This document shows, in pieces, positions 39,092 through 48,470 of a stretch of 64,000 bases of DNA. How positions within the stretch are numbered: position 1 is the first letter of the stretch; every line of letters starts with the position of its first letter. This DNA is from Afipia sp. P52-10. GTDB taxonomy: Bacteria; Pseudomonadota; Alphaproteobacteria; Rhizobiales; Xanthobacteraceae. The stretch covers positions 879 through 64,878 of the forward strand of contig NZ_AZSJ01000007.1 in assembly GCF_000516555.1 (NCBI RefSeq). The letters run 5' to 3'. A model generated the notes under the pieces. The model had not been told where the DNA came from. It saw only the letters and a list, made by a program, of their open reading frames with translations, and ran no database searches. Made by a program: the position numbers and the translations under genes.

Positions 39092-39798
39092 GCGACGAAT
39101 TGCTGTCCGTTGAGCAGGCATCGGTCGCTTATGGCAACGTCGAAGCCGTGCGCTCGGTATCGCTCGATGTGCGCAAAAATGAGATCGTCACAATTATCGG
39201 CGCAAATGGTGCTGGCAAAACCACGCTGCTGAATGCGATCATCGGTATCCAGCGGTTGAAGGGAAAGCTGGCGTTCGAATCTCGCGATCTTACCCGGCTG
39301 GATATCGAAGAGCGCGTAGCCGCAGGCCTTTGTCTCGTACCGGAGCATCGCGAGCTGTTCGGTACGATGACGGTGGGAGACAACCTCGAACTCGGGGGAT
39401 TTCGGATTAACGCAACCGAAGCCGTGCGTACGCTGGAGATGGTATTTGCGCTGTTCCCTCGGCTGAAGGAACGGCGCAAACAACTCGCAGGGACATTGTC
39501 CGGCGGAGAGCAGCAGATGCTGGCGATGGGGCGGGCTATGATGGGACGTCCCCGATTGCTGATGCTGGATGAGCCGAGTCTTGGTCTGGCACCGCGCATT
39601 GCTGCCGATATCTTTCGGATCGTAACCGAACTCCGGCAGTCTGGTGTGTCGATTCTGCTGGTTGAGCAGAACGCCCGTGCGGCATTGCGCATCGCAGACC
39701 GGGCGTTCGTCATGGAGCTCGGTGAATTCGTCCTCAGTGGTCCTGCGAGCGAGATTGCGGCCGACCCACGCGTGTCCGCAAGTTATCTCGGCTCCTAA
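39088..39798 (+). CDS. Branched-chain amino acid-type ABC ATPase (LivF family)
   Basis: 236 residues from ATG 39088, overlapping the previous stop by 4 bp. Walker A GANGAGKTT near 36-44, ABC signature LSGGEQQMLAMGRAM, Walker B LLMLDEPSLGLAP, H-loop LLVEQNARAAL. It is the second nucleotide-binding subunit of the cluster. No substrate-binding protein is encoded next to it, so the transporter relies on a protein encoded elsewhere. Confidence 0.9.
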   Translation: MSDELLSVEQASVAYGNVEAVRSVSLDVRKNEIVTIIGANGAGKTTLLNAIIGIQRLKGKLAFESRDLTRLDIEERVAAGLCLVPEHRELFGTMTVGDNLELGGFRINATEAVRTLEMVFALFPRLKERRKQLAGTLSGGEQQMLAMGRAMMGRPRLLMLDEPSLGLAPRIAADIFRIVTELRQSGVSILLVEQNARAALRIADRAFVMELGEFVLSGPASEIAADPRVSASYLGS

Positions 39799-39895
39799 AA
39801 GTTGGTCTGCCGTGGTTTACTCCGGCATGAACTCGGTCCAATCTCGGATTGCCGGCAGAGGTGGACCAGTGGCGTCGAAGTCAGGGACAAGGACA

Positions 39896-40141
39896 ATGAA
39901 GGTCAAGATCGAAATTGATTGCACGCCGATCGAAGCCAGAGATTTTCTGGGATTGCCGGATGTCAAGCCGATGCAAGAAGCCATGATGGATCAGATGCAG
40001 GCGAAGATGCAGGAGAACCTGAACAAGTTTACGCCGGAGAGCTTGATGCAGAGTTGGTTCTCATTTGACCCCAAGGTGGGCGAACGCTTCCAAGACATGT
40101 TTATGAACATGGCTGGCCTGGGAGCGCGCAAAGACAAATAG
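39896..40141 (+). CDS. Small DUF6489-type protein
   Basis: 81 residues from ATG 39896 (AGGGACAAGGA before it). The start MKVKIEIDCTPIEARDFLGLPDV is followed by a Met-rich helix (MQEAMMDQMQAKMQ), and the end carries MFMNMAGLGARKDK. This matches what I know of DUF6489, a short alphaproteobacterial family of unknown function. No signal peptide. It lies 97 bp after LivF and could belong to the same transcript or have its own promoter. Confidence 0.75.
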   Translation: MKVKIEIDCTPIEARDFLGLPDVKPMQEAMMDQMQAKMQENLNKFTPESLMQSWFSFDPKVGERFQDMFMNMAGLGARKDK

Positions 40142-40275
40142 GACAACTGCACGTCCAAATTTTCGCCCAAACTGTCTTCCGTTCAATCGCTGCTTGTTCC
40201 CGAAGGGCCGACGTCGCAAGTTGCCCCGCTTATCGGATAGAGGCTTTGTAACGTTAAAATGCCAGGATGTAGGCC

Positions 40276-41268
40276 ATGATCGAGATGCCGCCGTTACAGT
40301 TCGCTCGTACGAATGGGATTCGCATGGGCTACTATGAGGCGGGCCCCATCACGGACAAGCCTCCCGTTGTTTTGTGTCACGGCTGGCCCGAGCTTGCGTT
40401 CTCCTGGCGGCATCAGATCAAGGCCCTGGGCGATGCGGGTATTCGTGTCGTTGCCCCCGATCAGCGCGGATATGGCGCAACGGATCGGCCTGAGCCTGTC
40501 GAGTCCTACGATCTCGAACATCTGACGGCAGACCTTGCCGGGTTGCTGGATCATTTGCAGGTTGAAAGGGCAGTGTTCGTGGGGCACGACTGGGGCGGAT
40601 TTGTTGCATGGGGAATGCCGTTGCGGCATCCGCATCGTGTGGCCGGTGTTGTCGGCGTTAACACGCCGCATCTGCCACGGGCGCCGATTGATCCGATTGC
40701 GCTGTTTCGGAAACGATTTGGCGACAGCATGTACATCGTGCAGTTCCAAGATCCCGGACGTGCGCCGGATCGCATCTTCGCCGAGAACGTCGAAAAGACC
40801 TTCGACATGTTCATGCGCCGGCCTGGACCACGTCCTGCTTCGCCGCAAGCCGGCGTTACGGATGCGGACGGCAAACCATCGCAGCTCAGTTTAGCCTTTC
40901 CGCAATTCGTGCAGGCCTACGACAGCAAGGCGGATCCTCGTCAGCCCATTCTGTCGACGGAGGAGAAGAAGGTCTTTGTCGATACTTATGCCAAAACAGG
41001 CTTTACCGGCGGGATCAACTGGTATCGGAACTTCACGCGAAATTGGGAACGCTCTGCCGATCTCGATGTCACAGTGCGGGTGCCCGCACTGATGATCATG
41101 GCTGAGAAGGATCTCGTGCTTCCCCCGTCGGCGGCAGACGGAATGGAGAAGCTCGTGCCTGATTTGGAAAAGCACCTGGTGCTGGATTCCGGGCACTGGA
41201 CGCAGCAAGAGAAACCTGACGAGGTCAATGCGAAGCTGATCGAGTGGTATAGACGTCGTTTCGGGTGA
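40276..41268 (+). CDS. Epoxide-hydrolase-like alpha/beta hydrolase
   Basis: 330 residues; ATG 40288 is an alternative start. Oxyanion motif HGWPE at 35-39, nucleophile D105 in VGHDWGG (Asp, as in epoxide and haloalkane hydrolases rather than Ser), and the catalytic His near 306 in DSGHWTQQEKP. Cap domain between about 130 and 245 with a Tyr-containing WYRNF that may supply an epoxide-polarising Tyr. This is a soluble cytoplasmic hydrolase, probably epoxide-opening. The substrate is unknown. Confidence 0.87.
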   Translation: MIEMPPLQFARTNGIRMGYYEAGPITDKPPVVLCHGWPELAFSWRHQIKALGDAGIRVVAPDQRGYGATDRPEPVESYDLEHLTADLAGLLDHLQVERAVFVGHDWGGFVAWGMPLRHPHRVAGVVGVNTPHLPRAPIDPIALFRKRFGDSMYIVQFQDPGRAPDRIFAENVEKTFDMFMRRPGPRPASPQAGVTDADGKPSQLSLAFPQFVQAYDSKADPRQPILSTEEKKVFVDTYAKTGFTGGINWYRNFTRNWERSADLDVTVRVPALMIMAEKDLVLPPSAADGMEKLVPDLEKHLVLDSGHWTQQEKPDEVNAKLIEWYRRRFG

Positions 41269-41295
41269 TGCGGAGGAGGCTACTTTGATGCGCGT

Positions 41296-42216
41296 CTAAG
41301 CCGCCTGGCGGCTGTTCGATCGGATATGGTCTACAATTCCTTCAATGATCTGCGGCCACATGGGTATCGGAATCGCGTGTCCCATCTTGTCGACCATCAT
41401 GAGTTTGGCGCCTGGAATGGCACCCGCCGTATCGAGTCCGGCTTCGGGGCGGACCAGAGGATCGACGGCGCCGTGGATGACCAGCGTGGGAATTCTGACA
41501 TCGCGAAGAGCAGACACTCGGCTCCTGGAGGCCAGGATCGCTCTGAGCTGCCGTCCGGCGCCTTCAAGGCTTAGTCCGCTCGCATAGCAGCGCTTGGCAC
41601 GCAAGCGGTCCTTGGCTTCGTCTTCAGGAAAAGAGCCCGCTCGCAGAACGCGCCAGTTTCTGGCAAAGACGGTGATATACTCCTGCTCGTTCTTCGGTGC
41701 TGACGACATCAGCAGCGCTGCGACCTCCCGTTTCGGCTGTGGCAGCTTGGGATTTCCGGTCGATGACATGATCGACGTCAGAGTCCGTACGCGCTCCGGC
41801 ATGTGAATCGCCATTTCCTGCGCGATCATCCCACCCATCGACGCACCGACGATGTGGGCGGATCGGATATTGAGCGCATCCATCAGTCCCGCGGTGTCGT
41901 TAGCCATATCGCGCAGCGTGTACGGTGCATATGGCGGAATGCCGAGAAAGCGGAGCTTCAACAGCTCGGTCAGTGTGATCCGCTTGCCGCCAGTGAGCTT
42001 AGTGGATTGTCCAACGTCACGGTTGTCGAACCGAATTACACGGAACCCGTGTGAGGCAAGCTGTGCGCAGAACTCATCATCCCAAAGGATCATTTGGGCG
42101 CTCAAGCCCATAATGAGAAGCAGCGGCTCGGCGTCTGGCAAGCCGAAACTATCGTAGCAGATGTCGATACCGTTGGACTTGACGAGCTGCGGCGGCGCAT
42201 AGGGACAGTCGATCAA
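41296..42216 (-). CDS. Alpha/beta hydrolase
   Basis: 306 residues from TTG 42216, chosen because CCGGAG precedes it by 8 bases; TTG 42234 would add six residues. Nucleophile S126 in VGASMGG, acid Asp in HGAVDPLV, and His in MGHAIP near the C-terminus complete a standard triad. Sequence blocks YAPPQLVKSNGIDICYDSFG and LLIMGLSAQMILWDD fit a family of ~300-residue proteobacterial hydrolases of unknown substrate. It is divergent from the DUF445 gene. Confidence 0.85.
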   Translation of the reverse strand: MIDCPYAPPQLVKSNGIDICYDSFGLPDAEPLLLIMGLSAQMILWDDEFCAQLASHGFRVIRFDNRDVGQSTKLTGGKRITLTELLKLRFLGIPPYAPYTLRDMANDTAGLMDALNIRSAHIVGASMGGMIAQEMAIHMPERVRTLTSIMSSTGNPKLPQPKREVAALLMSSAPKNEQEYITVFARNWRVLRAGSFPEDEAKDRLRAKRCYASGLSLEGAGRQLRAILASRSRVSALRDVRIPTLVIHGAVDPLVRPEAGLDTAGAIPGAKLMMVDKMGHAIPIPMWPQIIEGIVDHIRSNSRQAA

Positions 42217-42430
42217 GGGTGCATCTCCGGTCAACAGCGGATCATACAGTCTTCGTCCAATCGCTGGAGCCCCAAGGGCTCTCGTTGAGAGTCGCTGTCT
42301 GCCTCACAGGCGGCATAAATATCATAGCATGTTATCAAAGAATGCATATTTCGCTTTGGGGCGGTTCTGATACGGCGGTCCCGCTCGCAGAGGTGGTTTG
42401 ATAATGGTGTCGCTGGTGTAAGTGTGGGCA

Positions 42431-43720
42431 ATGCCTGAACGGCCGGAGAGTTTACTATCTGATATCCGGATCGATGCGTCTCGCGCGGCTGAACTCCGAC
42501 GCATCAAGAGTATTGCGGCCGCGGTTCTGGCCACTTGTCTCGTGACATTGGTCTTCGCCAAATCTATGGAATCTCGTCACCCGGTCTTTGGGTTTCTTGC
42601 TGCCTTCGCCGAGGCGGCAGCCATTGGCGGGCTGGCCGATTGGTATGCCGTTGTTGCTCTGTTCCGCCGGCCGCTCGGCTTGCCGATTCCTCATACGGCG
42701 ATCATTCCCGCAAATCAGCAGCGGATAGCCGAAAAGCTCGGCGAGTTTATTGAGCGGCACTTCCTGGATGCCACTCCCGTCGAAGTGAAGCTGCGTAGTA
42801 TCGACTTCGCATCTTTCATTGCCGACTGGTTGGCGGACGAAAAACGCAGCACGGAGTTGGCTCGCTTCGTAGTGAAGCTTCTGCCGGGCGCCCTTGATGC
42901 CGCAGAAAGCTCCGGTCTCCGCAGCTTCCTCGCCAAACAAATACTGGCGCGTGCGCAGTCGCTGGATCTGACGCCAATGGTCTCAGGAACGTTACGGGCC
43001 TTCGTGCGCCAGGGGAGACATCGCGCGCTGCTAGACGAGATCCTGCAGACTGTTCACAATGCGATCCACGAGCCACAGGTCCTGGAAGCCATTCGCATCA
43101 AGATTCGTGACGAGCTGCCGACCATTCTGCGGTTCTATCGCGCAGATGCCTTCGTGATGAAGAAGATCGCAGCTTCTGCGACAGCGTTTTTCGAAGACGT
43201 GCGGACTGATCAAAATCATCCTCTTCGAGGCGAGTTGGATCGTCTGATCTTATCCTTTGTCGATAGCTTGGACAGCGATCCGCGGTACGCCAATCGTATT
43301 CACGATCTGAAGATGGAGATTCTGAATCGTCCGGAGATCGCGACAGTTGTGCAAAACGTCTGGTCGGGCGTGCGTGAGTTCGTGGTCCGTAATGCAAGAG
43401 GGGAGACAACCGTCCTGCAGCAGCAGATGGCCGGAGCCTTTATGGAAATTGGTCACCAGCTCGCGGCCGATGCGGACATGCGCACCGAAATCAATCAGGG
43501 CATGGTCGTCGTCTTGCGCAGCTTCATCTTGGAGCAGAAAAGTGGTGTTTCGACTTTCATTGCGGACCAGGTCAAGGCGTGGGACATGCGCCAATTGATC
43601 TCCTTAATCGAGGTCAATATCGGCAAGGATCTGCAATACATTCGCTTCAACGGTACCATTATCGGCGGCTTGGCCGGCCTCACGCTACACGGGATCGAGG
43701 TCGCATTGCGCTCGCTTTAA
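42431..43720 (+). CDS. DUF445 membrane protein
   Basis: 429 residues from ATG 42431; GTG 42422 in frame is an alternative. An N-terminal hydrophobic segment (about 25-45) and a second (near 55-80) with FLAAFAEAAAIGGLADWYAVVALFRRPLG, the signature of DUF445/YjiN. Then a long helical region and a C-terminal hydrophobic stretch (GTIIGGLAGLTLHG) near 405-420. The cell role of DUF445 proteins is unknown. It converges with the CoA-ligase gene over a shared terminator. Confidence 0.85.
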   Translation: MPERPESLLSDIRIDASRAAELRRIKSIAAAVLATCLVTLVFAKSMESRHPVFGFLAAFAEAAAIGGLADWYAVVALFRRPLGLPIPHTAIIPANQQRIAEKLGEFIERHFLDATPVEVKLRSIDFASFIADWLADEKRSTELARFVVKLLPGALDAAESSGLRSFLAKQILARAQSLDLTPMVSGTLRAFVRQGRHRALLDEILQTVHNAIHEPQVLEAIRIKIRDELPTILRFYRADAFVMKKIAASATAFFEDVRTDQNHPLRGELDRLILSFVDSLDSDPRYANRIHDLKMEILNRPEIATVVQNVWSGVREFVVRNARGETTVLQQQMAGAFMEIGHQLAADADMRTEINQGMVVVLRSFILEQKSGVSTFIADQVKAWDMRQLISLIEVNIGKDLQYIRFNGTIIGGLAGLTLHGIEVALRSL

Positions 43721-43754
43721 CCGCCGCAGCCGCTCGCGCGAGGGTACGGCGGTT
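43719..43754. terminator. Bidirectional terminator between convergent genes
   Basis: AACCGCCG (43719-43726) pairs with CGGCGGTT (43747-43754). The loop holds a second small palindrome, CTCGCGCGAG. It overlaps the stop of the DUF445 gene and lies before the stop of the minus-strand ligase gene. Confidence 0.7.
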
Positions 43755-43779
43755 TCGGACGTTCGTAGGGGTGGAGCGC

Positions 43780-45309
43780 TCAAGCCAAGCCGAGTTTTTC
43801 GGCGAGACCGATGCGTTGTAGCTTTCCCGTTGCGCCGAGCGGAATCTTGTCGAGGAATACGATCTTACGAGGAACTTTGAAGCTCGCGAGCCGCTGCGAG
43901 CAAAAATCGCGAAGCTCCTTCTCGTCTCCGGACGTCCCTTCGCGAAGAACGACGGCAGCTGCGACCTCTTCACCAAGCTTCTCATGAGGCATTGCGAACA
44001 CGACAACTTGCTGGACAGCCGGATGATCCATCAGCACCTCATCGACCTCTCGTGGAGAGATCTTTTCGCCGCCGCGATTGATGATCTCCTTTAGCCGTCC
44101 TGTCAGGCTGATGTAGCCTTCATGATCGATGGTGCCCTGGTCGCCGGTGCGGAACCAGCCGTCGGTGAAAGCCGAGGCGTTCGCCGCCGGATTGTTTTCG
44201 TAACCGCAGGTGACATTGGCGCCGCGGATCACGATCTCACCAATCTCCCCTGATTGCAGAAGAGCGCCGGTGTCATCCATAATCGCGACCTCGGGACCGG
44301 CGGCCAATCCGACCGAGCCGGGTTTGCGCATGCCACGTAAGGGGTTCGAAGCCATCTGGTGCGATGCCTCGGTCATCCCATAAGCTTCGATCAGTGGTGC
44401 TCCAAATGTGTTTTCAACTTCGGCAATGACCTGTGGCGGCATCGACGACGAGGAGGAGCGAATGAAACGCAGCGGGTGACGGGCGATGATCTCCCTGTTG
44501 CCGCTTGCGCGCGTGAGGATCGCCTGATGCATCGTCGGCACGGCCGTATACCACGTCGGCTTGGCCTCATCCATCCAGGCAAAGAACCGCAATGCATTGA
44601 AGCCCGGCGTACAGAACACGCGTCCGCCGGCCGACAGCGGTGCAAGCACACCGGCTATCAGTCCGTGAATGTGAAAGAGCGGCATGATATTGAGGCCGCA
44701 GTCCGTCGTGTCGAAAGCCAGCGTCTCGGCGATATTTCCCGCCGACGTGCAAACATTGCGTTGGGTCAGCGGCACGATCTTCGGCCGGGAGGTGGTGCCG
44801 GACGTATGCAGAATCAGCGCAATGTCGTCTGCCTCGGCATGGCCCGCGCGACAGCTCCCGGAGCGATCGTCACACTCTAGCGAGAAGTATCCGGCGCCTT
44901 GGGCGTGGTCGGGATGCAGGGTCACAATCTTGATGCCAAGTCGCCGTGCGACATCGATCGCCGGCGACGTGCTGCCTGTTTCGACGACAAGTGCCTTGGC
45001 CTTCAGGTCGGACATGTAGAATTCGAACTCATCCGCCTTGTAGGAAGGATTGAGCGGTGCGGCGGTGGCTGCGCTGGCGACGCCGATGAAGGTTGTTGCC
45101 ATGTCGGGGCCGTTCGGCAGAACGATCGCGACCCGATCATCGCGACCCACGCCGAACGCGTTCAGGGCAGCAACCGTCTGCTCAACCATTGTCCGTAGAG
45201 CGCTGTATTTCAGCGGGGTAGCTCCAGGGGCGGTGATCGCGGGCTGGTCGTCTGCTCCTGATCCGATCAGTTCACGAAGGGTGGAGCTTCTGGGGGAACG
45301 AAGGGGCAT
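43780..45309 (-). CDS. Acyl-CoA ligase, oxalate-CoA-ligase-like
   Basis: 509 residues. ANL-superfamily motifs: A3 LILHTSGTTSRPKIVPLT near 170-187, A5 EAYGMTEASHQM, A7 WFRTGDQG, A8 GRLKEIINRGGEKISP and A10 in GKLQR with the catalytic lysine. The length and the closing GKLQRIGLAEKLG resemble oxalate-CoA ligases, which form oxalyl-CoA from oxalate and ATP, but other short dicarboxylates or fatty acids remain possible. It is 33 bp from the panE-like gene, which is read first on the same strand, so both may be co-transcribed. Confidence 0.83.
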   Translation of the reverse strand: MPLRSPRSSTLRELIGSGADDQPAITAPGATPLKYSALRTMVEQTVAALNAFGVGRDDRVAIVLPNGPDMATTFIGVASAATAAPLNPSYKADEFEFYMSDLKAKALVVETGSTSPAIDVARRLGIKIVTLHPDHAQGAGYFSLECDDRSGSCRAGHAEADDIALILHTSGTTSRPKIVPLTQRNVCTSAGNIAETLAFDTTDCGLNIMPLFHIHGLIAGVLAPLSAGGRVFCTPGFNALRFFAWMDEAKPTWYTAVPTMHQAILTRASGNREIIARHPLRFIRSSSSSMPPQVIAEVENTFGAPLIEAYGMTEASHQMASNPLRGMRKPGSVGLAAGPEVAIMDDTGALLQSGEIGEIVIRGANVTCGYENNPAANASAFTDGWFRTGDQGTIDHEGYISLTGRLKEIINRGGEKISPREVDEVLMDHPAVQQVVVFAMPHEKLGEEVAAAVVLREGTSGDEKELRDFCSQRLASFKVPRKIVFLDKIPLGATGKLQRIGLAEKLGLA

Positions 45310-45342
45310 CGCTGAGTGCTCTGAGTTGATAGAGACGTGAGG

Positions 45343-46347
45343 TCAGGCGGAGGTGATCCGAAGCTGACCGTTCTGATTGATGATGGTTTGGCTGAGGAGT
45401 TTCACCAGCGCATAGGCGGTGTCGAGATGCGGTGTCGGAACGTCCATCAGCCGTCCGAGTTCGATCACCGAGCCGATCAGGGCGTCGGCCTCGACGGCGC
45501 GACCGGCCTCGATATCCTGAAGCATCGACGTTTTGTGTTTGCCGACGGCTTCGCCACCGGCGATGCGCTTTTCGATCGGGATGCGGAAGCGGATTCCCAG
45601 CGCTTCACCCACGCTCTGCGCTTCGCGCATCATGTCGGCCACCAGTGCGCGCGTCAGCGGATATCGACAGAGATCCTCAAGCGTCGCGTGGGTCAGGGCG
45701 CTGACAGGATTGAAACTGAGGTTGCCCCAAAGCTTGGTCCACAATTCGGCGCGGATGTCGGACACGACGGGCGCCTTGAAACCGGCTTGCTTGAACGTTT
45801 CCGAGATCGCCTTAATACGCGACGTCTCGCTGTTGTCGATCTCGGACAACGAGAATCGATTGCCCTCGATGTGCTTGATCGTTCCCGGTGCAATGATCTC
45901 GGCTGCTGGATACACGACCGACGCAATAACGCGATCGATCGGCAGATTCTTGCCGACTGTTCCGCCGGGGTCGACGCTCTGCAGAACGGTGTTCGCGTGG
46001 GGGCCCTCCTGCTTGAAAAAGTACCACCATGGAATCCCGTTCTGCGCGGTGAGAACGACGGTATCGTGATCATAAAGATGCTTGAGGTCGCCAACGATCG
46101 CGGCGACCTGATGGGCTTTCATGCCCAAGATGACGAGGTCTTGCTTGCCCGCCTCGGCAATACGGTCTGTCGCGTGAATGCGTGAGACGATCTCCTGGCC
46201 ATTGTCTTCAATAAGGGTCAGACCGTTGGCCTTGATGGCGGCGAGATGTGGCCCGCGGGCAATGACGCTGACAGCTTCGCCGGCTTGGTGGAGTTTCGCG
46301 GCAAGCAAGCCGCCTATTGCACCAGCGCCGACAACGCAGATCCTCAT
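45343..46347 (-). CDS. 2-dehydropantoate 2-reductase-like (PanE/ApbA family)
   Basis: 334 residues. N-terminal NADP site GAGAIGGLLAAKL (7-19), LGMKAHQV with a catalytic Lys near 76, and C-terminal helical domain with KLWGNLSFNPVSALT near 205-220 carrying the conserved Lys/Asn and Ser. Ketopantoate reductase makes pantoate for CoA synthesis. Several paralogues in these genomes act on other 2-oxo acids, and the location next to a CoA ligase, away from panB/panC, leaves the true substrate open. Confidence 0.82.
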   Translation of the reverse strand: MRICVVGAGAIGGLLAAKLHQAGEAVSVIARGPHLAAIKANGLTLIEDNGQEIVSRIHATDRIAEAGKQDLVILGMKAHQVAAIVGDLKHLYDHDTVVLTAQNGIPWWYFFKQEGPHANTVLQSVDPGGTVGKNLPIDRVIASVVYPAAEIIAPGTIKHIEGNRFSLSEIDNSETSRIKAISETFKQAGFKAPVVSDIRAELWTKLWGNLSFNPVSALTHATLEDLCRYPLTRALVADMMREAQSVGEALGIRFRIPIEKRIAGGEAVGKHKTSMLQDIEAGRAVEADALIGSVIELGRLMDVPTPHLDTAYALVKLLSQTIINQNGQLRITSA

Positions 46348-46556
46348 CGTCTATCCTTTGGTCGCGGTCCGGAACGGTCCTCGGACTCGATTGCGAGGAA
46401 AGACTTGAACCAAAGATCGGCGTTCGCTTCAAGGTTTGAGCCGCGATCCGGAACGAAACAAAGACTTTCGATGATCACGATGTGATGAGGATGGATCGCT
46501 GTCAGCTGCGCTCATATAGTGATCCGCATCAGTACCCTGCACGTACCCGGATCAAC

Positions 46557-47417
46557 ATGCCTGGACAACCATCGCCGTTTTTCCAACAGCAGCCACCAGT
46601 TTGGACGCCTGTTCCGATACCAGAGCAGGTCGCGGCTACCGAGGGGTTTGCGCCGATTCCTGACGGCGGCAATCTTTGGTATTGGGACACGGGAGGTGAG
46701 GGGCCTGCGGTGGTCCTGCTGCATGCCGCATCGGGTAGCGGCGCAATGTGGGTCTACCAGCAACCCGTGCTGGCGAAGGCGGGGTATCGCGTTATCAGTT
46801 ACTCCCGTCGCGGCTACCTGAAATCCAGCGCCTGCGATCCCAGGGAGCCTGGGATCGCATCAGTCGACCTGCATCATCTGTTGACCCATTTGGGAGTCAG
46901 CAAGTTCCACGTTGTCGGCTTGGCTGCGGGGGGCATCGTCGCGGTCGACTATGCGCTATCATTCCCGGAGCGACTGCTCAGTCTGACGCTGGCATCAACG
47001 ATCATGGGCGTGACAGATCAGAACTATCTCGATCTCTGCAATCTGTTTCGGCCGGCGTTCTTTGCGCAACTGCCGAAGGACTTTCAGGAACTGAGTGCGA
47101 CCTACCGAGCCGGAAATCCTGCCGGTGCGGATGCATGGCGTAATCTTGAAAAGCAGTCGCTGCTTAGCGTTCGCGTCAATCAAGCGCTCGCGAACGTTAT
47201 TACTTGGGCGAAAGTCGAGACGATCGAAGCGCCAACGCTGCTGCTCACCGGTGACGCCGACCTCTGGACGCCGCCTTCAATCCTGCGGCTGCAGGCCAGC
47301 CATCTGCGGAATGTGCAGACCGCAATCATCCGCGAAGCGGGGCATGCCCCGAACTGGGAGCAGCCGCTGGCCTTCAACGATACGCTCCTGGAATTCCTCA
47401 GGAAGCATCCTTCCTAA
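46557..47417 (+). CDS. Alpha/beta-hydrolase-fold protein without nucleophile Ser
   Basis: 286 residues from ATG 46557; earlier in-frame starts (46482) have no protein-like extension. The fold is clear: LLHAASGSGAMW near 55-65, GDADLW for the acid, and EAGHAP with a His near 263. The nucleophile elbow GxSxG reads G121-L-A123-A-G125, so Ala replaces the nucleophile, and HG of the oxyanion hole is HA. The protein may be a binding or scaffold member, or use another residue. It is divergent from the panE-like gene and precedes the second liv cluster. Confidence 0.8.
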   Translation: MPGQPSPFFQQQPPVWTPVPIPEQVAATEGFAPIPDGGNLWYWDTGGEGPAVVLLHAASGSGAMWVYQQPVLAKAGYRVISYSRRGYLKSSACDPREPGIASVDLHHLLTHLGVSKFHVVGLAAGGIVAVDYALSFPERLLSLTLASTIMGVTDQNYLDLCNLFRPAFFAQLPKDFQELSATYRAGNPAGADAWRNLEKQSLLSVRVNQALANVITWAKVETIEAPTLLLTGDADLWTPPSILRLQASHLRNVQTAIIREAGHAPNWEQPLAFNDTLLEFLRKHPS

Positions 47418-47503
47418 AATGTCAGGGGCGACTGGTCGCGGCAAAACGCCCAAGGTTTGTCCATAAAGCCGGCTTGATGATTTTCCCCAAACATGCCCTT
47501 ATG

Positions 47504-47551
47504 CGGACCGGAAACGCTAGGTCCGGCAGTGCAAAGATGACCAAAAGGTCA
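47504..47551. promoter_or_regulatory. Palindromes upstream of the second liv cluster
   Basis: Two perfect dyads: CGGACC (47504-47509) with GGTCCG (47520-47525), and TGACC-AAAA-GGTCA (47538-47551), 32 bp before the livH start. The second is typical in size for a dimeric repressor site. No regulator gene lies nearby. Confidence 0.4.
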
Positions 47552-47582
47552 CGGGTGCGCCGGGTTGGGGGAAAGTGCAGGC

Positions 47583-48458
47583 ATGCTGGATCTTATTCAG
47601 CAGCTCGTGAGCGGTGTTGCGCTGGGCTGTATTTATGGGCTGATCGCGCTCGGCTTCGTTCTCATTTACAAGACAACTGAGGTCGTCAACTTCGCTCAGG
47701 GCGAGTTGTTGATGCTGGGCGGCTTTTTTGCCTTTACCTTCATCGCGCTACTCGGCTTGAACTACTGGGTGGGATTCGCGCTCGCAGTCGTCTGCATGGC
47801 TGCTTTCGGTGCTGCGAGCGAACGGTTCGTATTGCGGCCGATCCTCGGCAGCCCGCAGTTCTCGATTGTCATGGCCACGATCGGCCTCGGCTATTTTCTC
47901 CGCTCTGTCGCCGGCATGATCTGGGGGACAGATGATCTGAAGATCGAAACTCCGTTTTCGTCGGGCGTTTTGCGGATCGGCGACCTCGTTCTCGCGCATG
48001 ACAAGCTGTCGGTGATCGTTGCCACGGCGATCCTTTGCATCGTCCTCTATCTCTTCTTCACGAAGACGCAACTCGGGACCGCCATGCGCGCGACCTCCGA
48101 GAATATGCTGGCCGCCTACTATATGGGCATTCCCGTCAAGACGGTCGTGGCGCTGACCTGGGCGATCAGCGCCGCCGTGGCCGCCTGCGCCGGCGTGTTG
48201 CTGGCGCCGATTACGTTCATTCATTCCAACGTCGGGCTTGCGCTTGCGTTGAAGGCGTTCCCCGCGGCCGTACTGGGCGGGTTCGGGAGTATTCCAGGTG
48301 CGGTGGTCGGCGGCATCATTATCGGTGTCATCGAGAACCTTGCGGGCTTCTATCTGGCCCAGGGATGGAAGGACGTCGCTCCCCACGTGGTCTTGCTCGC
48401 TGTTCTGCTGCTCAAGCCCGAAGGCCTGTTCGGCCATACGGGACGGAAGAAAGTCTGA
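47583..48458 (+). CDS. Branched-chain amino acid-type ABC permease (LivH family)
   Basis: 291 residues from ATG 47583; in-frame TTG 47565 is less likely. About eight membrane helices. Family blocks GCIYGLIALGFVLIYKTTEVVNFAQGELLMLGG near 14-46 (several consecutive motifs) and AFPAAVLGGFGSIPGAVVGG near 225-244. It is the first gene of a livHMGF-like operon joined to an acyl-CoA ligase and three binding proteins. Substrates of such operons include branched-chain amino acids and aromatic or fatty acids. Confidence 0.9.
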   Translation: MLDLIQQLVSGVALGCIYGLIALGFVLIYKTTEVVNFAQGELLMLGGFFAFTFIALLGLNYWVGFALAVVCMAAFGAASERFVLRPILGSPQFSIVMATIGLGYFLRSVAGMIWGTDDLKIETPFSSGVLRIGDLVLAHDKLSVIVATAILCIVLYLFFTKTQLGTAMRATSENMLAAYYMGIPVKTVVALTWAISAAVAACAGVLLAPITFIHSNVGLALALKAFPAAVLGGFGSIPGAVVGGIIIGVIENLAGFYLAQGWKDVAPHVVLLAVLLLKPEGLFGHTGRKKV

Positions 48459-48470
48459 GGCGGTTCGTCC

